Part shown: in pieces, positions 41,461 to 52,333 of the stretch
How the letters are laid out: each line of letters begins with the position of its first letter
How positions within the stretch are numbered: position 1 is the stretch's first letter
Assembly: GCA_943736015.1 (NCBI GenBank)
Contig: OX031059.1
Location: forward strand, 17,422,001-17,486,000
Length of the DNA: 64,000 nucleotides
DNA from: Tridacna crocea
Taxonomy: Eukaryota; Mollusca; Bivalvia; Cardiida; Cardiidae
Direction: 5' to 3'
Notes under the pieces: generated by a model
What the model was told of the DNA's origin: nothing
Database searches by the model: none
What the model saw: the letters and a program-made list of their open reading frames with translations, nothing else
Program-made: the position numbers and the translations under genes

Positions 41461-42155
41461 TCAAATTATAGTTACTGCACTATCTGTGTTGACTCAAACA
41501 TTTACTAAATAACAAAATAATTTGATTCACAATGTAGTCTGTATATGTTTCCTTTGTAACCTAGATATGGAAAACTGAAATTTATTTGTTAATTTACTGG
41601 CATACCATATTTCACCAAATTAGTACTGCCTACTTAATAGTAGTACCTCATTAAATTACTCATTCCAGAGGCCTCAAGACAACTCCCACCAAAGAGGAGT
41701 GACAAACTTACATATAATAAAAGAAATAAGCACACTTTTATGGTGAAAACAATTAAGATTGTCTTCAAATTCTAAAGTAACTCTGGTATCGAAGTATTTT
41801 TCCAGAAAGATATAACAAAGCATACAAGACAACAATAGTAATGGCACTACTAGCTGAGGTACCTAACACAGACAAATATTCTGAAGCTAGGGGCAGTGGA
41901 TGGGAATGCTGTGGTCTCTTCTGTTCTATCCCACAAGTACCAAGAACACTTTTCTACCATACTTACTGCGACAGGATTATGGTGATGATCATGTGTGAAA
42001 GCAGCCAGTGGCATGGAAAGAACATTGTGCGAAATACTGGTACACCATGCAATCAATCAATTACTTTTCCTAACCTGTTTCATTTCCATTTGTTAAAGGG
42101 AGGTAATTATAAGAACCATGATAATATGCCGAGTTTGCTGTAAATTTTCTATTTG
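41461..42155 (+). other. Unassigned sequence with a SINE-core fragment
   Basis: At 41993-42055 the core TGTGAAAGCAGCCAGTGGCA...AATACTGGTACACCATGC matches the SINE cores elsewhere; no head or tail is clear. A 100-codon frame through it is not considered a gene. Confidence 0.5.
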
Positions 42156-42159
42156 TATA

Positions 42160-42640
42160 TTTGAACTCTATTACGCAACAACAAAATTTTGGACTAGTCC
42201 AAATTGAAAGCATTTGCAGATGACAAAAAAGATGTCAAGCAAAGATTGAAGTTTGATTTGACAAGCTTAGAAAACATTGTGGGAAAAGGAGAAAAAGCTG
42301 GTGACCAGCATTTTCTTCTTTTCCCACAATTTTTTCAAAAGGCTTCTTTCTCAGGGTCGTTAGAATTCGGGATTGTGTGGTCAATTTACAAGAAATTGCA
42401 GATGACAAAAAAATATGAATTAAAAATATTAAGAAGGGCAAAGAAGAAAAGGATACTTGCAGATGACAAAAAATATGAATTAAAAATATTAAGGAGGGCA
42501 AAGAAGAAAAGGATACTTACCAGCATTTTCTCCTTTTTCTACAATATTTACAAAAGCTTTCTTTCTGAGGATAGTTTTAAATTGCAAATGTGTTCAGTAT
42601 ATTTTAGAGGAAAAAATTTTGTTGTTCGGTAAAGAGTTAA
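42160..42640 (+). mobile_element. PBpal plus copy and a second with a 60-bp internal duplication
   Basis: 42160-42388 is complete. In 42389-42640 the stretch GCAGATGACAAAAAATATGA...AAGGATACTT occurs twice and replaces the left palindrome arm. Confidence 0.7.
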
Positions 42641-42853
42641 CCTTTTACCACATTATCCCAAGTTTTGATGACCCTGTAGAAAAAAGCCTCAGAAAACATT
42701 GTCTGATAAGGAGAAAATGCTGATTACCAGCATTTTCTCATTTTCTCACAATGTTTTCAATCTTATCAAAGACAGAGTTCACCATTTTGAATACATTTCA
42801 TGAATTTTTTCTTCTGCAAATACTATCAATTTGGACCAATGGTAAAGAGTTAA
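42637..42853 (-). mobile_element. PBpal MITE
   Basis: TTAA-bounded; the long-arm end is shortened (GACCAATGGTAAAGAGTTAA). Confidence 0.75.
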
Positions 42854-43149
42854 TTACAGTATTTTCAAATTCAGAGCATGCTATCCAGCCATAATAATTA
42901 TGCAAAACTAATGTATTTAAAATTAATGTAAGGTTATACCAAATGAAAGGAATGATATTAAAAAATCTGAATGTGAGACCCTTTTGAAATGAAAAGAGCA
43001 TAAAATAGAATATTTGTGTATAATCATCTGTAATATAGAAAGGCATGTCAAAAAAGGTTGTTTAATTTCAATTCAATGGGCAGCCTTACTCAAAATGTTA
43101 AAGAACTTTATGTATCTCAAGTGGCTAACCATTGAAAATAGAAAGACAA

Positions 43150-43405
43150 ATGTCTGCCCGGGTGGCTGAGTGGTGAGCATGTCAGACTCATGACCTGGTG
43201 GTTGTGAGTTCGATACCCGGTTGAAGTGAACTTTCTTTCCGGCGTATTTTCGCCTCTCACCTCTCCTGAAGCAAGTGAGAAAAGAAGTCGGTGGCTTTGG
43301 AAAGAAAGTTGTGTTAGTACTGGTATGAGAAAGCCAGGAAACACATGTATGCTTCACCGACCGCCATGATATGACCTTAGCTGTTAAAGTGGTGTTAACC
43401 CATTA
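43150..43405 (+). mobile_element. tRNA-derived SINE, best copy
   Basis: A box TGGCTGAGTGGTG (about 43155), B box GAGTTCGATACCC (about 43207), then CTTTCTTTCCGGCG, the core AGTGAGAAAAGAAGTCGGTG and GTTAGTACTGGTATGAG. The tail is cut near TGTTAAAGTGGTGTTAA, next to a MITE scrap. Confidence 0.75.
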
Positions 43406-43439
43406 CCACACAGAAAGACAAATGGAGAAAAAGATAATG

Positions 43440-43678
43440 ATGATGATCAATCAGTCCCTCTGTTTTACCCTTTCACTAGACTAGTCCAAATTGAAACTAT
43501 TTGCAGACAAGAAAATAGTCTCGAGAGAACTTTTTTGTAAAGGGTAGAAAAGCTTGAGGGTATAGTAAAAAATGCTGGTTACCAGTATTTTCTTCTTTTC
43601 TCACAATGTTTTCAAAAGGCTTCTTCCACATGATTATTAAAACTCCGGATTGTTTGGTAAACCATTTACCTGATGAAT
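43440..43678 (+). mobile_element. PBpal MITE, diverged
   Basis: Left palindrome arm worn (GCTTGAGGGTATAG), right arm good. Confidence 0.65.
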
Positions 43679-43754
43679 AGATCAAATGAAGCTTTGAAGG
43701 TGATAGTAATAAACCAACAACTTGCCATTCAAAAGCTATTTTTGTCGAAAAATA

Positions 43755-43846
43755 TATTCCATGTATTAGACAGCATAGATCCGAGATCAGACCGCAAGTC
43801 CTGCACTCTGATCTTGTTCTACACTCTGTCTGGAAAAGGTCCTTAA
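43755..43846 (+). mobile_element. GACTGCA-dyad MITE, partial
   Basis: GATCAGACCGCAAG...CTGCACTCTGATCTTG. The right border is the TTAA that starts the next PBpal copy. Confidence 0.55.
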
Positions 43847-44730
43847 CCCTTTACCACACAATCCCGACTTTAATCACCCTGAGAAAGAAGCCTTTTGAAA
43901 ACATAGTGGGATTTTCAAGGAGAAAATGCCGGTAATCAGCTCCTTTCTGCTCAATGTTTTCTACCCTTCCCAAACCAAACGTCAATCTTTCAATTGCATT
44001 TATTGTGTCATCTGCAAATGCTTTCTATTTAGACCAGTCTAAAATGTTCTTGTGTGGTAAAGGGTTGAGTTATGCCTAGCAGCTACCCAAGGATTTACAT
44101 AAGTACCTACAGGTTGCTGTCTGGCTTGCAGTAGACAACTATTGAGGACACTGCAGTAAAGAAAGGTATTCATCATAAATGTATCATGCTGTAAATCTTG
44201 TTCATTATCCATAATGAGATGGAAATCTGCATCTGAATGATGATCTAGAAAATTTTCCTTAGCCCTTTACCACGTAATGACAACTTTTTACAACCCTGAG
44301 GTAGGAGCTTTTTGAAAACATTGTGGGAAAAGGCGAAAATGCTGGTAACCAGCATTTTCTCCTTTTCCCACAATGTTTTCTTCCCTTCCTATAACAAATT
44401 TCAATTCTTTTATCACATTTATTTTGTCATCTGCAAAGGCTTTTATTTTGGGCCAGTCTAAAATTTGTCATTTGGTAAAGAAAAATTACTCATATCAGCT
44501 TAACCCTTTACCAAACAGGCTCTGGTTTTCATAACTTGAGAAAGGAGAATTTTTAAAACATTTTGGGAAGAGGAGAAAATGCTGGTAGCTAGTATTTTTC
44601 TCCTATACCCACCATTTTTCCCTCCTTACATCATTTTAAATTCATCATTCCAGACATGTCTGTAACCACTTTCAGTGATAGAAAATCCAAAACTTGGCTG
44701 AGTATTTCAGTCTTCATCCTTTAATGGTAC
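43843..44730 (-). mobile_element. Three PBpal minus copies
   Basis: 43843-44070 (centre rearranged), 44255-44485 (good centre; left end TTAGCCC), 44500-44730 (worn). Confidence 0.75.
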
Positions 44731-44739
44731 AATTTTTCA

Positions 44740-45080
44740 TTCAACAAGATTGAAAACATTTGCAGATGACAAAATGTAGCTTAAATAATGACTTGTCACG
44801 GTCTATGATAGGAATGAATGCTTTGTTAGAAAAAGAGAAAACAGTGGTTTCCAGGGTTTCCTCTTCAGTCCCACAAGTTGCAACAAGTATATGATTGAAG
44901 GCTTTTTAAAATGAATGCGAAAAAAGAAGAAAAGGCCTGCAGCCAGCATTTTTTCCCTTTCCCAAATTACTATGGTCAACCCATATTCTAAAGTTTTGAG
45001 CCAGAACAGAATAAACTTTGACCGTTTTCAAAGCATTTTCAGACAACAAAGTTTATTCTGTCAGGCCTAAAATCTTCATC
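44740..45080. mobile_element. Degenerate PBpal pieces
   Basis: GAAAACATTTGCAGATGACAAAATG at 44752 and long-arm scraps near 45030. Confidence 0.4.
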
Positions 45081-45299
45081 GTCGGTAAATGAAGTCAATA
45101 GAGATTCTCCTAGTGTTTCATGAACTTTACTATTTTCAAAATGGCAGCCAACATGACTTGGATTGTATCTTTTTTCATACTAGGATCATCTTGCATCTCA
45201 GATTGATAACTTTGATAAAAAAAAGTTTTTGAAGCAAAATGTCATGAATCAAGTGATGGTTGCTATACACCAAGTAGTTAGGAATAGATTATCTGATAT

Positions 45300-46375
45300 C
45301 TAATTCTTTACTGGATAATCCCAAATTTTAACTACTTTGAGGAATGAGCCTAATTTGAAAAGATTGTTGGAAAAGGAGAAAATGCTATTTACCTGGATTT
45401 TCTCCTTTTGCCACAATGTCTTCTTCCCTTTCAAAGACAAGATGGTACCACTTAACTCATTACCACACGACAAAATTTTAGCCTGGTCCAAATTGAAAGC
45501 ATTTGCAGACTACAAAATAAAAGTGCCTGAAAAATCGAAATTTGTTCTGGGAAGGTTAGAAAACACTGTGGGAAAAGGAGAAAATGCTGGTTACCAGCAT
45601 TTTCTCCTTTTTCCAACAGGGTTTTCAAAAGGCTTCTTTCTCAGGGGCGTCAAAAGTAGGGATTGAGTGTTAATGGGTTAACTCTTAAACATGCAATCCC
45701 AACTTTTAACAACCATGAGAAAGAAGCCTATAGAAAACATTGTGGGCAAAGGAGAAAATGCTGGTAAATAGCATTTTCTACTTTTCCCACAATATTTTCT
45801 ACCCTATCTAAGACCAAAATCACTATTTAATTTGTTGTCTGCAGATGCTTGGAATCTGGTCCAGTCCAAAAACTGTTTGGTAAAGAGTTCACCACATTTG
45901 TCACCTGCAAGTACTTTCAATTTGGACAAGTCTTAAACCATTACCACACAATCCCTACTTTTGATGCCCCTCAGAAAGAAGCCTTTAGAAAACATTGTGG
46001 GAAAAGGAGAAAATGCTGGTAATCAGCATTTTCTCCTTTTTCCCCCTTGTTTTCTACCCTTCACAAGACAAATTTCAATTTTTCGGTTACTTTTATTTTT
46101 GTCGTCTGCAAATGTTTTGCATTTGGACCAGTCTAAAATTTTCTCGTCTGGTAAAGAGTTAAATCTTGTTGTGTTTGGAAAAGAGTTCAGATCATTATTA
46201 CTCTTTTAACAAGACGACAAAGTTTTAGACTTACCCAAAGTGAAATCAATAACAGTTGACACATATTTTTATATTTTTTGAAGGATAGAAAATGTTGTGG
46301 TAAAAGGACAAAATGCTGATTCCCAGCATATTCTCCCCTTTCCCAATGCATTTTCTAAGGCATTCATCCTTACAA
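45300..46375. mobile_element. Cluster of five PBpal copies
   Basis: 45300-45450 minus (truncated), 45452-45681 plus (full), 45678-45891 minus (shared TTAA), 45933-46162 minus (full) and 46205-46375 plus (worn). Confidence 0.8.
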
Positions 46376-46599
46376 ACATTTTAACATTGTTTGCTTGTAG
46401 GTAGAAAAAAGCAACAGGAATTTAATGCTGGAGAGAGATTATGTACGACCACATCTTTAAGTGTGCCATCCTGTCTCCTTTTTGCATTAAGATACTTAGG
46501 CAAAAGGATTAAATGGTCTTTTACACCACTTTTAACATTATTTCAGTCAGAGCATGGTTACAGCTGATAGATACATGTAATTATATTATTAATGCTCCT

Positions 46600-46797
46600 G
46601 GGCCCGTATTCACCAACCATTCTTAAGAATATTCTTTGTCTTATTCTTCAAATTTTTCTGACCGTGAAAGTAACAGAACTTCTGATTGGCTAAACCAAAT
46701 GGTTTAGCCAATCAGAAGTTCTGTTACTTTCACTTGGACAAAATTCTGAAGAATAAGAACAAGAACGTTCTTAAGAATGGTTGGTGAATACGGGTCC
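46600..46797. mobile_element. Foldback MITE, best copy
   Basis: Two arms of about 95 bp from GGGCCCGTATTCACCAACC to GGTTGGTGAATACGGGTCC meet at GGCTAAACCAAATGGTTTAG. Each arm carries AGCCAATCAG, a match to the NF-Y (CCAAT) consensus. CTTAAG in each outer arm supplies TTAA targets. Confidence 0.85.
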
Positions 46798-46802
46798 AGG
46801 TT

Positions 46803-47690
46803 GTATTATGCCCCCCTTCAAAGAAGTGGGGGTATATTGCTTTACTAATGTAGGTCGCTCGGTCGGTAGACCTTACCTTGTCTGGATAATAGCTAGACAC
46901 AGAATTGACCTAGCATGGAAAAATTTGGCACAGACATGCATCTTGGAGTGTAGTTGATCCATCCCTATTGATTTTGAGGTCAAATGTCAAGGTCACAGTG
47001 ACCATTAACATGCCGATACATAGACCAAACCTTGTACGGATGATAACTAGATACAAAATTGACCTAGGTTCCTCAAATTTGGCACAGACATGCGTCTCAG
47101 AGAGTATATGATACCTATTGATTCTAAGGTCAAGGTCTCAGTGATGCCAACATGTTGATATATAGACCAAACCTTGATAACTGGACACAAAATTGACCCT
47201 AACTTCTTCAAATTTGGCACAGACATTCGTCTCAGAGTGTACATGATCCTATCTATTTTGAGGTTGATCGGTTAAATGTCAAGGTCACAGTGACCGTCAA
47301 CATGTTAATATATACCGAACTTGTCCGGATGATAAGTAGACACAGAATTTACCTAGGTTCCTCAATTTTGCACAGACATTTGTATTGGAGTGTAGATGCT
47401 CCCTATCAATTTTGAGATTAATCCATCAAAGGTCAAGGTCACAGTGTCCTTCAACTTAATGATATATAAACCAAAAGTTTTCCAGATGATAACTGGACAC
47501 AGAATTGACATAGACTCTTCGAATTCAGTACAGATCGTCATCTCGAAGTGTTAATGACCCCAATGGATTTTGAGATTAATCCATATAAGGTCACAGTGGC
47601 CTTCAACTTAATGATATATAGACCAAACCTTGTCCAGATGAAAACTACACAGAGAATCGACATACTACTGGTCAATCATGTATGTCCGAC
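46803..47690 (+). mobile_element. Helitron-like element with about 155-bp tandem core
   Basis: Starts TTATGCCCCCCTTC with the inverted GAAGTGGGGGTATA, then GGTCGCTCGGTCGG. Five to six diverged units follow (CAAATTTGGCACAGACAT at 46925, 47077 and 47213; later units decay) with AAGGTCACAGTGACC. The 3' end was not found. Confidence 0.65.
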
Positions 47691-48539
47691 TCACTATCAA
47701 ATTTGTCCAAATCATTATCTTTATGGGGTTACCTCTTTTAAACATGCATTTCCCCTAAAAATAGACTTATTTCAGCTGAGAAGACTTTCATATGCTTTTG
47801 CGAAATACCAAGCGAGCTACCTGCAAAAACCAGTCTCCAGCATGGTTTCACATATAGACAGAATCAGTAAAGAAATTTTGAGGGTGTCCAACTCATTATC
47901 ACTCCACCCTACTGCCTAAGTTAAAAGTCTTTTTGGTGTGTCCTTGAGCAGACCATTGCAGAGTCGTAGCTGAGGGCACATGAAACTCAGGTAAGACATG
48001 AAATAAGTTCTCTGTCACTGTGATATAATGAAAAGTTTCCTGCTGAAAGCAGTGTAAAATCACTCTCAAACAGATGAAATAAATACAAACATTCAAGAAA
48101 GGGATAGGCTTTAACCAGTTATGCAATTTTCCAGTTGATTACAAAAGAATAGATTGCAGATGCCAAGAAAAGGGTACTTAGGAGAAGATAGTTTGTGATA
48201 CAGGGACGGATTGCCTTTTTCCAAGCAATTAAATCTTTAATTAGGCCAGTTTATGATACAGAAGATCACAATAATTAAAGTGTTCCACCACAGCTGGGCT
48301 TCTTTTAGATATCAAACTGGCTTCTAAATAGAGAATAGATTTAACGAACAAATTTTTGATACAAATTTGCAGCAGCTACTGGAGGAAATACCCTTATCTA
48401 ATCTGGATTATAAAGATATACTGAGGTCTAATACATATGAAAAAAAAACTCTCTTCTTCATGTAATAATGGAAGTTTCTGTCTCCAAGAGGGAAAAAGCC
48501 AAAGGTTGTAATTTCTCACAGCTTGGCTTAACAATAATG
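47691..48539. other. No recognisable feature
   Basis: Unassigned sequence; frames here have no recognisable domain. Confidence 0.5.
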
Positions 48540-48684
48540 CTTTAACAACCCTAAATAAGCAAGGCTTTTGAAAACACTGTGGTAATGAGCATTTTCTTCA
48601 TTTACCTCAACATTTTCTATTCCTTCATTTGTTACACATTTGATTTGTCATTTGAATGATTATGCTCTTGATTTGGACAAGACC
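48540..48684 (-). mobile_element. PBpal MITE, diverged, interrupted by the subfamily C copy
   Basis: Short arm and centre are recognisable; the expected long-arm end (GTGTGGTAAAGAGTTAA) appears at 48917-48933, after the next element. Confidence 0.55.
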
Positions 48685-48908
48685 TTAACCCTTTCCCAAA
48701 CAACAAATTTTAGACTCTTCCAAACTCAAGATTTTGCAGACGATTATTTCGAATTTGATAAAAATGGCCGAAAGTTCTCCAAATGGGTAGAAAACACTGG
48801 GAAAAGGAGAAATTGCTCGGTACGAGCAATTTCTCCTTTTCCCACAGTGTTTTCAAAAGACCTGTACTGTAGACACGTAAAAAAAGGGCTTGTTTGGGAA
48901 AGGGTTAA
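48685..48908 (+). mobile_element. PBpal subfamily C MITE
   Basis: TTAACCCTTTCCCAAAC...GTTTGGGAAAGGGTTAA. The palindrome tip is GAAATTGCTCGGTACGAGC, with two mirrored differences from the main type, both also present in subfamily B. Confidence 0.85.
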
Positions 48909-49249
48909 TATATACTGTGTGGTAAAGAGTTAAACATAATGCTGTGCAAGTAATAGCTTTACCACTAATTACATGTTGCTTCCAAATGGCTTTAGTGATA
49001 GCATCTGTACACAGGTGGATCTTCAGTAATATCCAAGCATCTTCAAAAGCATCTCATTACACTAGGGAAGTTGTTCTTGCTAATACAAAAGCAAGCAAAT
49101 ATAAAATTCTATCTCTGTGTTTATTCAGTGCAGCAGCAAGTGCTCAAAGAGTTTTTTTTTTTTTAAAGGCCAGACAGTTAGTCTGCAAGACTTTCTTGTA
49201 TCCCTGCTGAACTCAAATTCCACAGTTCAGAACCACAACCTTGATTGAT

Positions 49250-49400
49250 AAACTAGTGGAAATGACTTTTACTTTAACTCAATCAAATTGAAAGCATTTG
49301 CAGACAACAAATTTATTGTAGTTCAAGGGATGAATCCTGTCTTTAAGAAGGTAAAATGCTTTCGGTGAAAATGTTATTGGAAGAGACGAAATTGCTGTTT
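49250..49400 (+). mobile_element. PBpal fragment
   Basis: CAAATTGAAAGCATTTGCAG followed by a decayed centre. Confidence 0.45.
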
Positions 49401-49492
49401 GTTAACGTTTGCTCCCACCATCAGATCTCCAGATAGAGAGATTGATTTTGATTTCAAAATTGAAAATATTTGATATTCTCAAGTAAACTCTA

Positions 49493-49562
49493 TGTTGTGG
49501 GTACTCATTAGAACTGTCTTGTTAAGACAATTCTAATGAGTATATATAACATAGGGTTTGTA
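49493..49562. repeat. Isolated 70-bp near-perfect hairpin
   Basis: GGGTACTCATTAGAACTGTC pairs across a GTT loop with GACAATTCTAATGAGTA; outer ATGTT/AACAT also pair. It is unlike the MITE families in this window. Confidence 0.6.
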
Positions 49563-49984
49563 AGAGAAATAATGCATTTAGAATACCATCACTCTCTCTT
49601 ATCTGGAGCTCTGAGTCCATGATGTCAGAGGCATCCATGTTCAGGGTCCGTGTTACTGGACATTGATTGGTGCAGGGCCATTTTAGTTACAAGAGGAAGG
49701 GTGCACAGTTTTTTGAAGCCCATCCAGTTACTGGATGTGTCCTAGGATTCTTAACTAAGGAATCAAGTTTACAATTGCTCATCTAACCTAACATGTGAAT
49801 CAGCATAGTAGCATGTTACAAATGCTAGGAACAATGGGAGGAAAATGCTATTGATGTCATGGTTTCAATGTTCAAGTTGCACACTTGAAACAATAAGTGC
49901 AGTTGTAAGTACAAAATTACCGTTACAACTGTTTTTGAAACAATCCTCAGTTTCATCCACTTACAGCATGTACCTTTACTGCAT
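49563..49984. other. No recognisable feature
   Basis: Unassigned sequence. Confidence 0.45.
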
Positions 49985-50763
49985 TTAACTCATTACCAAA
50001 CAACAAAATTTTACGTTTTTCCAAATGGGAAGCATTTGAAGACAACAAAATAAAAGTGACTGAAAATTTGAAATTGGATTTGTGAAGGGTAGAAAACATG
50101 GTGGGAAAAGGAGATAAATGCTGGTTACCAGCATTTTCTCCTTTTCCTACAATGTTTTCTAAAGGCTTCTTTCTCAGCGTCGTCAAAAGTATAGGGATTG
50201 TGTGGTAATGAGTGAAACAACCATGAAATAGAAAGTACTTGAAAACATTGTAGGGAAAGGGCAAATACTTGTAGCCAGTATTTTTACCTATCATCCCATT
50301 TTCAGCCCCATAATTTTTGTCAGTAGAGCGGTATGGGGTTGAGTTGGTTCTCTTGTCCCTCATTTATATGCAGTAGGTGTAAAGAACATAGACAAGAATA
50401 ATAAAAACGCATCATTTAAGCATTCTGTATTCATTAGCAAACACTTTGTCTTGACAAAGAAAAAATTATATATAAACACTTGAATGTAAAGACATTTATT
50501 TACCCTTTCAGCAGCAGTAAAGAAAACAAGACTTAACCTATTACCAAAAGACAAAATTTTAGGTTTGTCCAAATTGAAAGCATTTGCAGACAACAAAATA
50601 AAAGTGACTACAAATTGGAAATTTGTTTTGTGAAGGGTAGAAAACATTGTGGGAAAAGGAGAAAATGCTGGTTACCAGCATTTTCTCTCTTCCCTACAAT
50701 GTTTTCTAAAAGCTTCTTTCTCAGGGTCATCAGAAGTAGGGATTGAGTGGTAATTGGGTAATG
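49985..50763 (+). mobile_element. PBpal plus copies at 49985-50214 and 50533-50763
   Basis: Both begin with TTAA and have good centres (first: one base inserted, GGAGATAAATGC). A worn minus fragment lies at 50225-50300. Nothing was recognised at 50301-50532. Confidence 0.8.
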
Positions 50764-50849
50764 CTTTTGTAAATGACAGAGATCAAGATCAGACTTCACA
50801 GAACATTCTTATCCAGAATCTAACTGTGATGTTTGCTTCCTGTTTAAGC

Positions 50850-51100
50850 AATTTCATACCAAACAGTCTTGAGTTTTACAGACTTTATAGAAGAATAGTT
50901 AGAATGCTTTGGAAAACATTGTAGAAAACGGAGAAAATGCCAGTAACCATACTTGTTGATGGCCATGTTTTCTTGGCCACCTAGGACATTGTTTAAACAT
51001 TATAAAATAACTTCTCAGTGATGAATATGAACCAGGTACTCTCTTCCATGTATTGTGTTTAAGACAAATTTTAACATTATTCCAGTTAGATTGGAGCAAC
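50850..51100 (-). mobile_element. PBpal MITE, degenerate
   Basis: ACCAAACAGTCTTGAG and GGAAAACATTGTAGAAAACG; the right half is lost. Confidence 0.5.
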
Positions 51101-51115
51101 CAGTGAACCTTTCCA

Positions 51116-51192
51116 TGCCATAGTGGAGTTTCTTTACCAGTACTTTGCCAGTACTGTCAAAGCCACTGGCTGCTTTCACAGATGGCTATTGT
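51116..51192 (-). mobile_element. SINE-core fragment
   Basis: On the minus strand TGTGAAAGCAGCCAGTGGCT is followed by AGTACTGG twice, as in the other SINE cores. Confidence 0.55.
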
Positions 51193-51324
51193 TTAGATAA
51201 AGAACAGCTACAAAAGAGGAATAACAGACTTAGGGAAACAACGTCATTACCATGAGTTGTAAAAATGTTTTCATTCCTATAACACTTTTTGAAGACATTC
51301 CTGAGTTTGAACAACTGTACACAA

Positions 51325-51896
51325 AGATGACTTATAAATATATTGTGGGAAAAAGAGAAAATGCTGATAACCAGCATTTTCTCGTCTACCTACAATTTTT
51401 TTACTGGTCAAAAGGCAAATTCCATTGAACTAAACATGTAAGATTGCTTATCTGCAAATTTTTTCAGTTGAATGGGGCCGAAATTTTTTTTACATTGGGT
51501 AAGGATTCAAGTCTTTACCATACAATTACAAGTTTTAACGACACTGCGATAAAAGAAACCTTTTGAAAATATCATTGTAAAAAGACAAAAGGCTGATCAC
51601 TGGCATTTTGTAGTTTTCCTACAACAATTTTTACCCATTGAAAGACAAGTATGATCAACTGAGCCACATTTAACTCTTTACTATTTTAAAACAACAATTA
51701 TTTTTTTGACTGGACCAAATTCAAAGCATCTGTGAACAACAAATTAAATCTTGTTAACATGATTTTGGTAGGGTAGAAAATACTGTGGGGAAAAAGAGAA
51801 AATGCTTGTTACCAGCATTTTCTCCTATTCTCACAATGTTTTCTTCATGCTTCTTTCGCAGCGTCATTAAAAGTCTGGATTGTGTTAAAGAGTTAA
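51325..51896. mobile_element. PBpal copies: two worn minus, one plus
   Basis: 51325-51515, 51510-51668, then 51670-51896 with TTAA at both ends. Confidence 0.65.
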
Positions 51897-52009
51897 TTCA
51901 CCATCTGCAGCTTTCAATGTGAAATAGTCTAAGACTTTATTGTTCATAAAGAGTCAATGCAATGAACAAGAGTCAATGCAAACCTATTTGACTAGACTGG
52001 TATCAGTCT

Positions 52010-52238
52010 GTGAACCCTTTACCATATGAGAAAATTTTAGACTGGTCCAAATTGAAAGCAATTGCAGACAACAAAATGAATGTGACTAAAAAATAGACAT
52101 TTGTTCTGGGAAGGATAGAAAACACTATGGGAAAAGGAGAAAATGCTGGTTACCAGCATTTTCTCCTTTTCCAATAGTGTTTTCAAAAGGCTTCTTTCTC
52201 AGGGGCTTCAAAAGTAGGATTGTATGGTAATGGGTTAA
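52010..52238 (+). mobile_element. PBpal MITE
   Basis: Full copy; the centre has CACTATGGG against CCAATAGTG, a partly mirrored change. Confidence 0.8.
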
Positions 52239-52333
52239 ACTGAGCATTTTTATTAAAAAAAAATCTTGGAGTAAAACTGCAAAACAGTTCTCAAATGTTC
52301 TGAATGCCTGTATTTCAGGAGTCAGCTAAACTT

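Noticed and set aside
41841-42143. 100-codon frame (MALLAEVPNTDK...)
   Set aside because: Its right half is the SINE core; no domain in the left half.
47548-47919. 123-codon frame
   Set aside because: It begins inside decayed tandem units of a Helitron-like element and shows no recognisable domain.
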